Assembly (NCBI GenBank): GCA_002435755.1
Contig: DIYH01000004.1
Coordinates: forward strand, 186,001-250,000
From: Flammeovirgaceae bacterium UBA6059
GTDB lineage: Bacteria > Bacteroidota > Bacteroidia > Cytophagales > Cyclobacteriaceae
Direction: 5' to 3'
DNA length: 64,000 nucleotides
In this document: in pieces, positions 8,062 through 16,268 of the stretch
How the letters are laid out: every line of letters begins with the position of its first letter
Numbering within the stretch: the stretch's first letter is position 1
Notes under the pieces: model-generated
The model's input: only the letters and a program-made list of their open reading frames with translations
Database searches by the model: none
Told to the model about the DNA's origin: nothing
Program-made: the position numbers and the translations under genes

Positions 8062-8076
8062 ATTGTAGTCTACAAT
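8062..8076. promoter_or_regulatory. Palindrome upstream of the ClC gene (possible operator)
   Basis: ATTGTAG-T-CTACAAT has perfect 7-bp arms. The flanks add an interrupted symmetry: GATCAAT occurs outside both arms, offset by a 5-bp insertion on the right. It lies 16-30 bp before the -7 element of the ClC gene, where a regulator could bind. Confidence 0.3.
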
Positions 8077-8091
8077 CAATCGATCAATAAT

Positions 8092-8099
8092 TACATTTG
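8092..8099 (+). promoter_or_regulatory. Candidate -7 element giving a leaderless ClC transcript
   Basis: TACATTTG matches TAnnTTTG and ends only 5 bp before the ATG at 8105. With the usual distance from this element to the transcription start, the mRNA would begin at or next to the start codon. Confidence 0.45.
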
Positions 8100-8104
8100 C
8101 TCGC

Positions 8105-9880
8105 ATGCAAAAGGGGGGCCTGCTCTTAAGAATCCTCACCTGGAGGCTTAAGCATATCAGTGAGGGCAATTTCATCCTGATCGTCAGTAGTCTGGTAGGG
8201 ATCATTGCGGGCTTTGCGGCTGTCATCTTAAAAACGACCGTCCACTTCATACAGGGTGTACTCGCCAAAAATCTTGACATAACAGGTGTCAACTATCTCT
8301 ACCTTGGATATCCATTAGTAGGAATACTACTCACGGTCATACTAGCGAAGTATGTTCTCAAAGAAAATCTCGGTCACGGTATCACCAGCATCTTATATAG
8401 CATCTCCAAGAGATCAAGCATCATCACGCGCACGAAGATGTATTCGCGCATGTTGACCAGTGCTATCACCGTAGGCTTTGGTGGATCGGTGGGTCTGGAG
8501 GCACCCATAGTTGTGACTGGGTCAGCCATTGGCTCCAACCTTGGTCGGCTTGTACATCTCAACTACAAAAGGAGGACACTTCTGATCGCTTGTGGATCTG
8601 CAGGGGCCATCTCAGCTATATTTAACTCACCTATCGCAGGGGTGATCTTTGCTGTCGAGGTGATCCTGACTGACATTACAGTATCCCAATTCATACCGAT
8701 CCTTATCGCTTCCGTATCTGGCGCTATCATATCTCTGTCCCTGTTAGGGGATGATAGTCTTTTCGCCTTTGAGCTCATCGACGGCTTTGAGGCCATACAC
8801 GTACCTTACTATTTGCTATTAGGCCTATTATGCGGCTTTGTGTCTCTTTACTTCACAAGACTTACAATCTCTATCGAGAATAAGCTTTATGCTATCAAAA
8901 ATGACATTCAGCGTGCATTGATAGGGGGTGTGTTATTGGCTGTGATCATACTCAGCTTTCCTCCTATCTATGGTGAGGGTTATGAGACCATTACCGCCTT
9001 GATCAACGGCAATGAGGAGAATATTTTCAGAGCATCTTTCTTTTACAAATATAGTGGCCAGATAGGGGTAGTGATCCTCTTTGTACTAGCTATAGTTCTG
9101 ATCAAGCCTGTTGCCTCGGCTATTACGATAGGCGCAGGAGGCAGTGGTGGGATTTTTGCGCCTTCACTCTTCCTCGGCGGTGTGACCGGCTATCTGTTCG
9201 CCAGGGTAACCAATTTGATATTTCCGGAGGCCATCAGCACCAGTAACTTCACATTGGTGGGGATGTGTGGAGTAATGAGCGGAGTACTCCATGCACCGCT
9301 TACTGCTATCTTTTTGATTGCTGAGATTACTCATGGCTATACGCTCTTCTTACCGCTGATGTTAGTAAGTGCCATCTCTTTCAATACTATCTCCTACTTT
9401 GAGAAGCACTCCTTATACACTAAACATCTCATAGAGCGTGGTGATCTTATCCAGTACGATCGTGATCGGCAAGTGCTTAGTCTTATCAACTTGCCCAAAA
9501 TCGTTGAGAAGGATCTACTCACTATTCATCCTGATGCAACCCTTGGGGATCTTGTACAACTGGTACAAAAATCCAAGCGCAATATCTTCCCGGTAGTGAA
9601 TGAAGATCAGGAGCTCCAGGGCATAGTCACTCTTGATGACATCAGGGAGCGCATGTTCAATGAGGAAGCGCGTCAAAACACCGTTATACGTGCTATTATG
9701 ACCACTCCACCCTCCAGTGTGTCCCCCAAAGAAAAAATGCAATCGGTGATGAATAAATTTGAGGTAACACAGGCATGGAATCTACCGGTGATAGATGACG
9801 GAAAATATATTGGTTTTGTATCTAAATCAAGGATTTTCAATGCATATCGCACCAAATTGCGTCGGCAAGAGGTAAGCTAG
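8105..9880 (+). CDS. ClC-family chloride channel/transporter with C-terminal CBS pair
   Basis: This 591-residue inner-membrane protein has a ClC anion pore at about residues 20-440 and a CBS pair at about 455-585. Selectivity-filter segments are visible: GFGGSVGLEAP with the gating glutamate E132, and GAGGSGGIFAPSLFLGG near 345. The helix that carries the internal proton glutamate in the exchanger ClC-ec1 (IEEM) reads FAVEVILTD, with V186 at that position, as in animal Cl- channels. The CBS repeats suggest control by adenine nucleotides. The start is the only ATG that preserves the first helix. A TAnnTTTG element 5 bp upstream implies a leaderless message. A purine run, AAAAGGGGGG, just inside the gene could alternatively serve a later non-ATG start. 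Confidence 0.92.
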   Translation: MQKGGLLLRILTWRLKHISEGNFILIVSSLVGIIAGFAAVILKTTVHFIQGVLAKNLDITGVNYLYLGYPLVGILLTVILAKYVLKENLGHGITSILYSISKRSSIITRTKMYSRMLTSAITVGFGGSVGLEAPIVVTGSAIGSNLGRLVHLNYKRRTLLIACGSAGAISAIFNSPIAGVIFAVEVILTDITVSQFIPILIASVSGAIISLSLLGDDSLFAFELIDGFEAIHVPYYLLLGLLCGFVSLYFTRLTISIENKLYAIKNDIQRALIGGVLLAVIILSFPPIYGEGYETITALINGNEENIFRASFFYKYSGQIGVVILFVLAIVLIKPVASAITIGAGGSGGIFAPSLFLGGVTGYLFARVTNLIFPEAISTSNFTLVGMCGVMSGVLHAPLTAIFLIAEITHGYTLFLPLMLVSAISFNTISYFEKHSLYTKHLIERGDLIQYDRDRQVLSLINLPKIVEKDLLTIHPDATLGDLVQLVQKSKRNIFPVVNEDQELQGIVTLDDIRERMFNEEARQNTVIRAIMTTPPSSVSPKEKMQSVMNKFEVTQAWNLPVIDDGKYIGFVSKSRIFNAYRTKLRRQEVS

Positions 9881-10348
9881 TATTATTTCCTCAACTCATT
9901 GATTTTCAGTCTAATTGAAGCTTTCATTTAAAGTTATCCACAGGCCTCTAAAAATGCTCGTTTCTTGTAAGTAGCTGAAAATCAATAACGTTTAACCACA
10001 AATTAAAATACTGTGGATAACTGAAGGTCAATGTGGAAAACAGTCGTTATTCGCATTTTCCGCTTAAATGAACTAATAATGCAGTCATTTATGAGCTTAG
10101 CAGGAGATATCCTTACTTCATGCTTTAGCCTCTTTAAATCTCACAAATGCGATATTATCGAAATGTTAAACTGAAATTCTCTATATAAGCAATTTACCTA
10201 TATGCGTATTAGAAAAGTTCAATTGGACTTAATTGCTAAAACAATCAATAACCCGTAACAACTTGTATTGCCCCAGTGACTCAAACTGTTTAGCAAGACG
10301 GATAGTTTCTGTCTATTTTGCATTAGAGTTTAAGAAGAAACTATTGAT
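9881..10348. other. Gene-free stretch with DnaA-box cluster: candidate chromosomal replication origin
   Basis: This 468-bp stretch is the longest without a gene in the window. It holds two perfect DnaA-box consensus 9-mers, TTATCCACA at 9934-9942 and its complement TGTGGATAA at 10012-10020. It also holds two single-mismatch boxes, TTAACCACA at 9992-10000 and TGTGGAAAA at 10032-10040. Boxes 2 and 3 face each other 11 bp apart, and boxes 3 and 4 are spaced by exactly 20 bp. A perfect 12-bp inverted repeat, ATTGATTTTCAG (9898-9909) / CTGAAAATCAAT (9975-9986), brackets the first box. AT-rich sequence follows to about 10260 and could be the unwinding element. No dnaA or dnaN is adjacent. An origin in Bacteroidota need not lie next to dnaA, but this remains an inference. 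Confidence 0.5.
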
Positions 10349-10786
10349 TTGAAACGTGATCCTGCACTCATACCGATCTCTCGGGAGCATCACAAAATGC
10401 TCCTTCTAGCCCAAGTACTGAAGCAGGATGCACCTGACTATAAAGGGATGCCCAAGACCACAGAAGAAAGAATAGTTTACGCAGACGAGCTCTGGGAATC
10501 CCTGATCAAAGAGCATCTCCACTTGGAAGAGGAAGTGCTATTTCCTACCGTTAGTCAAATGGCATCATCACTTCAGAGAATGGTGGATGAGCTTATTGCC
10601 GAACATGTTCAAATCCGAGATTACTTTAGCCAATTAAGTTTGTCAGATGAATTAGCACTCGATAAGCTTGGGAGGCTGATCGAAGGTCATATCCGAAAAG
10701 AAGAACGTCAGTTTTTTCAACAGGTACAAAAGGTATTGACACCAATGGAGCTGGGTAAGCTTAAGTCATTACTCTCAAAAGACTGA
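10349..10786 (+). CDS. Hemerythrin-like HHE-domain protein
   Basis: This 145-residue cytosolic four-helix bundle is predicted to bind a di-iron centre. Ligand candidates appear in the expected order: H14/H15 in SREHHKML, H56/H58 with E60-E62 in KEHLHLEEEVLFP, H86 in AEHVQIRDYF, and H114 with E118 in EGHIRKEERQFF. Family roles include oxygen or NO sensing, iron handling and redox protection. The start is a TTG at 10349; no ATG occurs in frame before the HH pair, and a purine-rich AAGAAGAAA lies upstream. It borders the candidate replication origin on its left. Its 3' end overlaps the convergent GH3 gene by 26 bp. Confidence 0.85.
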   Translation: MKRDPALIPISREHHKMLLLAQVLKQDAPDYKGMPKTTEERIVYADELWESLIKEHLHLEEEVLFPTVSQMASSLQRMVDELIAEHVQIRDYFSQLSLSDELALDKLGRLIEGHIRKEERQFFQQVQKVLTPMELGKLKSLLSKD

Positions 10787-12287
10787 GAATGTCATCAAGG
10801 TATTCTCTGTTATTAGCAAGGCGAGGTACCTTATTTTGTCCACCTAACTTCCCCCGCTTCTTCATCCATTGATGAAAAGTGCCTTCGTCGACAAAGTGTA
10901 TTAGTGGCTCTTCCAATGCTATATTGCGATAGCGCTTGGCATCATAGTCAGAGTTGACCTCTTTAAGCTTCACGTCAAGTATTTCACAAAATCGCTCTTG
11001 ATCATCTGGCAAACTAGCGAACTCAATCACCCATTCGTGGCTGCCCTTTTTTCCACTTTCCAAATACCGGGGAGCGGCAGTAAAATTGGTCATCATAGCC
11101 CCCGTCTGATGACAGGCAGCCTCAATAGCGTACTCTGCGTTCTCGATGATCAGCTCCTCACCAAAGGCATTGATAAAATGTTTTGTGCGTCCCGTAATCT
11201 TAATTCGGTAGGGGCTGGTACTGGTAAATTTGATGGTATCACCAATCTTATATCGCCATAGACCAGCATTTGTAGTGATGATCATGGCGTAATTCTTACC
11301 AACCTCCACCTGATCCAATGTCAGTACCAGGGGATGCTCAGCGTCTACCTGGTCCATAGGAATGAACTCATAGTAAATCCCATAATCCAACATTAGCAAC
11401 ATCTCACTAGATCCTGGTTGATCCTGTATTGCAAAGAAACCCTCAGACGCATTGTAGGTCTCAAGATAATGCATGCCATCGGATGGGATCAGCGACCTAA
11501 AAAGATCTCGATAAGGAGAAAATGCGACGGCACCATGAACAAATAGCTCAATGTCTGGCCAAACCTCAAGAATGTTGTCCTTACCCGTGATCTCCAGTAT
11601 CCTCTGTAGCAGTACAAATGTCCAGGTAGGTACTCCGGACATGCTGGTTACATTTTCGTTGGCAGTAGCCCGAGCCATCTTTTCTATCTTCTCTTCCCAC
11701 TCGTCCATTAGCGCAATATCCAGGCTCGGCGTACGTACAAACTGGGCCCAAAGTGGTAGGTTCTTCAAAATAACGGCAGATACATCACCATAGTAGGATT
11801 CTGCATTCTGGTCGAACTGATTGATTTGATGACTTCCTCCGACTACCAACCCCTTACCAGTGAATATCTGTGTTTCGGGGTAATTGTTGATGTATAGGCT
11901 CAACAAGTCTTTACCCCCTGCATAGTGGCAGTCTTCAAGCGCCTCCTCTGAAACGGGAATGAACTTGCTTCGGGCGTTTGTGGTACCTGAAGATTTGGCA
12001 AACCAGGAGATCTTCGTTGGCCAAAGTAGATTTTGCTCTCCAGCCATGGTGCGCTCTATGTATGGAAAGAGGTCTTCATAAGAGATCACAGGGGCAGATC
12101 GTTGAAAACTAAGTGGATCATTGACCTGGTCGAAACCGCACTGCTTGCCGTATTCCGTATTCTTTCCATCCTTCACCAACTTCAGAAGTAAGTCTTCCTG
12201 CACGCCTAATGGATTGCTCATGAACTGCTCTATTTGGCTAATCCGCTTTTTCAGTGCCCAGGTTAATATGGAGTTGAGAAGTCTCAC
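10761..12287 (-). CDS. GH3 auxin-responsive-promoter family protein (acyl-adenylate/amide synthetase fold)
   Basis: This 508-residue protein belongs to the GH3 branch of the ANL adenylating superfamily. Plant members join amino acids to jasmonate or auxin through an acyl-AMP. The ATP-binding signature SWFAKSSGTTNARSKFIPVS (Ser/Thr-rich P-loop) is near residue 92. The second nucleotide motif YNASEGFFAIQD is near 280. The third, GLWRYKIGDTIKFTSTSPYRIKITGRTKHFINAFGEE, is near 343-380. The start overlaps the lptB stop by one base, so the two are translationally coupled. The bacterial substrate is unknown; coupling to the LPS-export ATPase hints at an envelope-related acyl or amide ligation, which is an inference from position only. 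Confidence 0.85.
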   Translation of the reverse strand: MRLLNSILTWALKKRISQIEQFMSNPLGVQEDLLLKLVKDGKNTEYGKQCGFDQVNDPLSFQRSAPVISYEDLFPYIERTMAGEQNLLWPTKISWFAKSSGTTNARSKFIPVSEEALEDCHYAGGKDLLSLYINNYPETQIFTGKGLVVGGSHQINQFDQNAESYYGDVSAVILKNLPLWAQFVRTPSLDIALMDEWEEKIEKMARATANENVTSMSGVPTWTFVLLQRILEITGKDNILEVWPDIELFVHGAVAFSPYRDLFRSLIPSDGMHYLETYNASEGFFAIQDQPGSSEMLLMLDYGIYYEFIPMDQVDAEHPLVLTLDQVEVGKNYAMIITTNAGLWRYKIGDTIKFTSTSPYRIKITGRTKHFINAFGEELIIENAEYAIEAACHQTGAMMTNFTAAPRYLESGKKGSHEWVIEFASLPDDQERFCEILDVKLKEVNSDYDAKRYRNIALEEPLIHFVDEGTFHQWMKKRGKLGGQNKVPRLANNREYLDDILSLLRVMT

Positions 12288-13018
12288 TAAATCTTACGCT
12301 TCAGTTCAAAGTGCTTACCAAGATACACTCTTCTTACTTGTTCGTCAGAGGCAAGCTCCTCCGCAGTACCTGCCTTCAACAGCTTACCCTCAAACATCAG
12401 ATATGCCCTATCGGTAATAGACAGTGTTTCGTTCACATTGTGGTCGGTGATCAGTATCCCAATATTCTTGTTCTTAAGTTTTGCTACGATCGACTGTATT
12501 TCCTCTACCGCAATGGGATCGACACCAGCAAACGGCTCATCAAGCAATACGAAACTTGGGTCCACGGCTAGCGCCCTTGCTATCTCAGTCCTTCTGCGTT
12601 CTCCACCAGAGAGCACCATACCCAGGTTATTACGTACGTGCGTAAGGCTGAATTCCTCCAGCAAAGCCTCTGCCTTGTCCTTTTGCTCAGCCTTAGATAG
12701 CTTGGTCATCTGCAGTACAGCCATCAGATTCTCCTGTACACTCAGCTTACGAAACACCGAAGCTTCTTGCGCAAGATAGCCTATACCGAGCTTGGCCCGC
12801 TTGTACATCGGCAGTGCTGTAATGTTCTGATCGTCCAGATAGATCTCTCCACTGTTGGGCTTGATCAAACCAACGATCATGTAGAACGAAGTGGTCTTCC
12901 CCGCACCGTTAGGGCCAAGAAGGCCTACTATCTCACCTTGTGCCACTTCTACGGATATCTGGTTTACTACCGTCCGCTTTTTATACTTCTTGATTAGCTC
13001 GTCTGCTCTTAGTAGCAT
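12287..13018 (-). CDS. lptB: LPS export ABC transporter ATP-binding protein LptB
   Basis: This 243-residue ATPase drives LptFG to extract lipopolysaccharide from the inner membrane and push it across the Lpt bridge. It shows Walker A GPNGAGKTT (residues 35-43), a Q-loop near GYLAQEASVF, signature LSGGERRR, Walker B FVLLDEPFAGVDP and the H-loop in ITDHNV, all in LptB-specific form. The TSFYMIVGLIKPNSGEI stretch after Walker A is also family-typical. The gene sits 45 bp after recJ and overlaps the GH3 start by one base. LptF, LptG, LptC and LptA are not in this window. Confidence 0.95.
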   Translation of the reverse strand: MLLRADELIKKYKKRTVVNQISVEVAQGEIVGLLGPNGAGKTTSFYMIVGLIKPNSGEIYLDDQNITALPMYKRAKLGIGYLAQEASVFRKLSVQENLMAVLQMTKLSKAEQKDKAEALLEEFSLTHVRNNLGMVLSGGERRRTEIARALAVDPSFVLLDEPFAGVDPIAVEEIQSIVAKLKNKNIGILITDHNVNETLSITDRAYLMFEGKLLKAGTAEELASDEQVRRVYLGKHFELKRKI

Positions 13019-13063
13019 TCCCTTCTTCGTAGAACTATTTCAGCTGTTCCTTCCGTCCAACCT

Positions 13064-14764
13064 TTAGTCGAACTTGATGTCCTTTATATTAAGTTGCAAA
13101 GATACCCGATCCATGTAATTGTTTTCCTCGATAGTATAGGCAACACTAAAGGTCATACCAGAAGCTATCATGTCATGGTAGGCTCCCAATCCAAAGCCGA
13201 TAGCCTCCATAACTTTAGAGGAGCCTTGTTCCTTGAGATTAAGCTTTAAGTGCTCTCCTTTGAGCAACCTAGTATTCGCGGTAGCTGTCACTTGATGAGT
13301 AGCAAATACAGGCTGCATATTATGAGGACCAAAAGGAGCCATCTGCTTCAAAACATTAAAAAACCTTTGGTTGATCTTTTCAAACTCAAGTGGCTGATCA
13401 ATATCTATTCTTGGTACCAACTGATCCTCTGTAATACGCTCACTGACTACTTGCTCAAAACGATCTTGAAACTCCTCGATGTTATGAATACTCATGGTCA
13501 ATCCTGCTGCATAAGCGTGACCACCAAACTGATCCAACAGATCAGAACACTCAGCAATAGCTTTATAAACATTGAAGCCATCTACTGACCTTGCCGAACC
13601 GGTAGCCTTACCATTTGATTCTGTTAGGATGATGGTAGGGCGGTAATACTTCTCTATACAGCGGGAAGCCACTATACCAATGACACCTTTGTGCCAGTCT
13701 TTTCGAAAGAGTACAGTCGACTTTCTAGTCTCATCATCCCTTTCCCGGATCATCTCAAGCGCCTCTTTGGTAATCGAACTATCATAGCTCTTGCGCTCGC
13801 TGTTCTTACCTTCCACCTTACTTGCCAAATCACGGGCCTCTTCAGGAGTCTTGCTCAGGAGCAACTCTATAGACCCATGAGCATGAGATATACGGCCCAT
13901 GGCATTGATCCTGGGGCCAATACCAAACACTACCGAGGATATGTCTATAGCACCACGATAACCACTATTATCGATGATCGCTTTCAAACCTGGCACAGGT
14001 TGGTCATTGAGTTTCTTGAGTCCAAAGTGTGCCAGTATTCTGTTTTCCCCAACAATAGGTACGATATCAGAAGCTATACTCACAGCCACCAGATCGAGGT
14101 ACGCGAATAGCTGGATATAGTCAATAGTCTGCTGCTGACAGAAACCTTGCAAAAGCTTGAATCCTACGCCACATCCACAAAGTTCTTTGAAAGGATACTT
14201 GCAGTCTGATCTCTTAGGATCAAGAATAGCATAAGCAGCAGGCAATTCATTTCCCGGTAGATGATGATCGCAGATGATCACGTCCAGACCGAGCTCTCCG
14301 GCGAGTTCCATCTTTGATATCGCCTTGATACCACAGTCCAGTGCTATCATCAAAGAAAAATCATGATCATGTGCCCATCTAATACCTGCTTCGGAAATCC
14401 CATAGCCTTCTTTGTATCTATCCGGAATGTAGAAATCAAGCTGACCATGAAATTGACTTAAAAAGCCATATACCAACGAAACAGCAGTAGTACCATCTAC
14501 ATCATAGTCACCATAGATCAGGATTTTTTCATTTTTAGCGATAGCCTCTGTGAGTCGGTCTACAGCTCGGCCCATGTCCATCATCAAGAAAGGGTCGTGA
14601 AGATCGTCCAGGGACGGTCTGAAAAAATGCTTTGCCTGATCGAAGGAGTTGACATTCCGCTGAGCCAAAATGGAGGCAAGTGGTTGGCTGATGTTGAGCT
14701 CCTGAGAAAGTAAGGTGATATGATCATGATCTGATTGCTCGACATACACCCAACGTTTCTCCAT
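13064..14764 (-). CDS. recJ: Single-stranded-DNA-specific exonuclease RecJ
   Basis: RecJ degrades single-stranded DNA 5' to 3' in recombinational and mismatch repair; it is cytosolic and Mn-dependent. At 566 residues it is full length. DHH-phosphoesterase motifs are present: IYGDYDVDGTTAVS (about 83-96), ALDCGI, IICDHHLPGNELP (the DHH motif, about 165-177) and VSIASDIVP. The DHHA1 part has FRKDWHKGVIGIVASR, GSARSVDGFNVYKAI and FGGHAYAAGLTM, followed by the OB-fold region. It is the first gene of an operon recJ-lptB-GH3. A TAATTTTG element ends 5 bp before the ATG, so the transcript may be leaderless. Confidence 0.96.
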   Translation of the reverse strand: MEKRWVYVEQSDHDHITLLSQELNISQPLASILAQRNVNSFDQAKHFFRPSLDDLHDPFLMMDMGRAVDRLTEAIAKNEKILIYGDYDVDGTTAVSLVYGFLSQFHGQLDFYIPDRYKEGYGISEAGIRWAHDHDFSLMIALDCGIKAISKMELAGELGLDVIICDHHLPGNELPAAYAILDPKRSDCKYPFKELCGCGVGFKLLQGFCQQQTIDYIQLFAYLDLVAVSIASDIVPIVGENRILAHFGLKKLNDQPVPGLKAIIDNSGYRGAIDISSVVFGIGPRINAMGRISHAHGSIELLLSKTPEEARDLASKVEGKNSERKSYDSSITKEALEMIRERDDETRKSTVLFRKDWHKGVIGIVASRCIEKYYRPTIILTESNGKATGSARSVDGFNVYKAIAECSDLLDQFGGHAYAAGLTMSIHNIEEFQDRFEQVVSERITEDQLVPRIDIDQPLEFEKINQRFFNVLKQMAPFGPHNMQPVFATHQVTATANTRLLKGEHLKLNLKEQGSSKVMEAIGFGLGAYHDMIASGMTFSVAYTIEENNYMDRVSLQLNIKDIKFD

Positions 14765-14769
14765 AACGT

Positions 14770-14777
14770 CAAAATTA
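14770..14777 (-). promoter_or_regulatory. Candidate -7 element giving a leaderless recJ operon transcript
   Basis: TAATTTTG on the minus strand matches TAnnTTTG and ends 5 bp before the recJ ATG at 14764. This is the same geometry as at the ClC gene and the response-regulator gene at 32003-32362. Confidence 0.45.
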
Positions 14778-14850
14778 GCAAGAAAGGTAAGGATAATGAA
14801 TAGACAGAACCTTGACCCGAAGGATTCTTTGCTATCGCTATCTCAGCCGA

Positions 14851-15069
14851 TCAGAAGCTGCTGATATAAGTCGGGTTGATATAATTGTCATACCAATAAT
14901 TGTAATCCCGGTAGTCAATACAGTCATTGATAGCAACCCCATCGATAGAGAGTTTGAGAAGATCACTTCGTGCTATCCAGGACGACAGTTTTTCTGATTG
15001 TTCAGCAGGTAGATCAGAGATTCTCACAAACTTCAACCCATCAAAGTACTGAGGATTAGACTTATGCAT
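14851..15069 (-). CDS. Small hypothetical protein (72 residues)
   Basis: The family is not recognised. The sequence looks like a folded small soluble protein. It begins MHKSNPQYFDGLKFVRIS, then has an acidic amphipathic stretch (LPAEQSEKLSSWIARSDLLKLSIDGVAI), and ends in an unusually Tyr/Asn/Asp-rich tail (DYRDYNYWYDNYINPTYISSF) with six tyrosines. There is one cysteine and no signal peptide. It lies on the same strand as the beta-helix/cytochrome operon, 80 bp beyond its end, with a TCACGA-TAT-TCGTGA palindrome just before its start. No exact TAnnTTTG element was found, so it is a plausible but unproven gene. Confidence 0.5.
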   Translation of the reverse strand: MHKSNPQYFDGLKFVRISDLPAEQSEKLSSWIARSDLLKLSIDGVAINDCIDYRDYNYWYDNYINPTYISSF

Positions 15070-15084
15070 GAGGAAAAAATGGTT

Positions 15085-15099
15085 TCACGATATTCGTGA
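15085..15099. promoter_or_regulatory. Palindrome before the 72-residue gene
   Basis: TCACGA-TAT-TCGTGA has perfect 6-bp arms with a 3-nt centre. It lies 16 bp before the start of the small gene and about 50 bp after the end of the cytochrome gene. It could be an operator or a weak hairpin; there is no T-tract. Confidence 0.25.
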
Positions 15100-15149
15100 T
15101 TATGGATGACTAAGAGGTTAGGCTTCAGTTAAGTAACTATTAAACTTGC

Positions 15150-16268
15150 TTAATCTCCCATGTTTCGAATCCATTCTTCAATAAGTGTTATACCCTCTTC
15201 ATGAACAAGCTTCCGGCCCATCTCTGGCATCATCACTCCCGGGTCCAGAGACTTCATTCGGTATAGTAAGATGGATTCTTCGGGATGGCCTGGCCATATA
15301 TCGTATTTAAACCCTCCTGAACCTCGGCCCGCTGCGATTGGGGCCTTACCTACTCCAAAAGCAGCCATGTCCTGTTCATGGTAATGTAGAAATAGACCCG
15401 AGGTATTGCCAGAACCTTCCGGTCGGTGGCATGAGCCGCAGTTGACATCCAGATAAGCCCGTGCACGGTCAGCTATACGTTGATCAGAAGAGATCCATGA
15501 GGCCAATTTAGGTACTGCCTCCATCTGGGGCAGACCTTCTAAGTAGCCTTGATCGGACATGAAACTCAGTTGATTATGCCCCTCATTGGCATAATTATAC
15601 TGGCGGTTGAGTTGACGAGCACTGGGCCCGATTGGTCTGATCGCATTGTTGTAAGCATGGCAGTTCTTACATTGATTAAGATTGGGGATAGAGTAAGCTA
15701 CATTCTTGATCAACCCGTCCGTGTGCTTCCATGAAATGTCAACAGTACCTCCGGTTACTTCCAAATATGCCTCTGTTTGCTCATCATTCCATATGTAGTT
15801 GAGTGCCTGCCACACATTGTCATTGTTTAGAAGCAGCCTTGTCTCTACAATCTGTCTTTCGCCATCCGGCTGATTAAAATCTTTTGGATAATAAAAGTTC
15901 TTGATCAGTATGGTACCTACCGGAAAATCCAGCACCTCCTTTTGATCATACATGGCTTTTGCTCCCTCCGGAAATTTGATGAAACGTGCTTTGTAAGCAT
16001 AGTCACTGAAGAGGGGCGTATTCAGGTCGTAAGGAAGTACATCACCTACCGGAATAAGTTTCTTCATCGGTATTTCAAAAAAACCGTACTCCGAGAGCTT
16101 ATCAAGGCCTAGTCCCAGGTCATTACGCTCCTGACGAATGTTGTCATTGGCTGTCTGGAGTTTTTTGACCACTTCAACCCGCTTCTCCGAAGAACCATTG
16201 CTTCCACAAGAGCAGTGGAGACAAAACAATAGCCATATGAATAATATCAATGCTCTATTCATTGGCAA
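15150..16268 (-). CDS. Diheme c-type cytochrome lipoprotein of the SO2930/HNE_0200 family
   Basis: This is an exported protein of 372 residues. The N-terminus has a hydrophobic signal ending FCLHCSCGSN, which looks like a lipoprotein signal with Cys anchor. Two haem c attachment motifs are visible: CKNCH in NQCKNCHAYN (about residue 205) and CGSCH in VNCGSCHRPEG (about 275). A distal Met ligand could come from the MMPEMGR region near the C-terminus. The family is known to occur next to, or fused with, a parallel beta-helix protein, and that partner is the upstream gene here, overlapping by 14 bp. The function of the pair is not established. A periplasmic redox or polysaccharide-linked role is inferred from haem plus beta-helix. 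Confidence 0.85.
   Translation of the reverse strand: MPMNRALILFIWLLFCLHCSCGSNGSSEKRVEVVKKLQTANDNIRQERNDLGLGLDKLSEYGFFEIPMKKLIPVGDVLPYDLNTPLFSDYAYKARFIKFPEGAKAMYDQKEVLDFPVGTILIKNFYYPKDFNQPDGERQIVETRLLLNNDNVWQALNYIWNDEQTEAYLEVTGGTVDISWKHTDGLIKNVAYSIPNLNQCKNCHAYNNAIRPIGPSARQLNRQYNYANEGHNQLSFMSDQGYLEGLPQMEAVPKLASWISSDQRIADRARAYLDVNCGSCHRPEGSGNTSGLFLHYHEQDMAAFGVGKAPIAAGRGSGGFKYDIWPGHPEESILLYRMKSLDPGVMMPEMGRKLVHEEGITLIEEWIRNMGD

Noticed and set aside
13691..14110. Plus-strand open frame of 139 codons
   Set aside because: It is antisense to the conserved DHH and DHHA1 parts of recJ and has no recognisable protein features.
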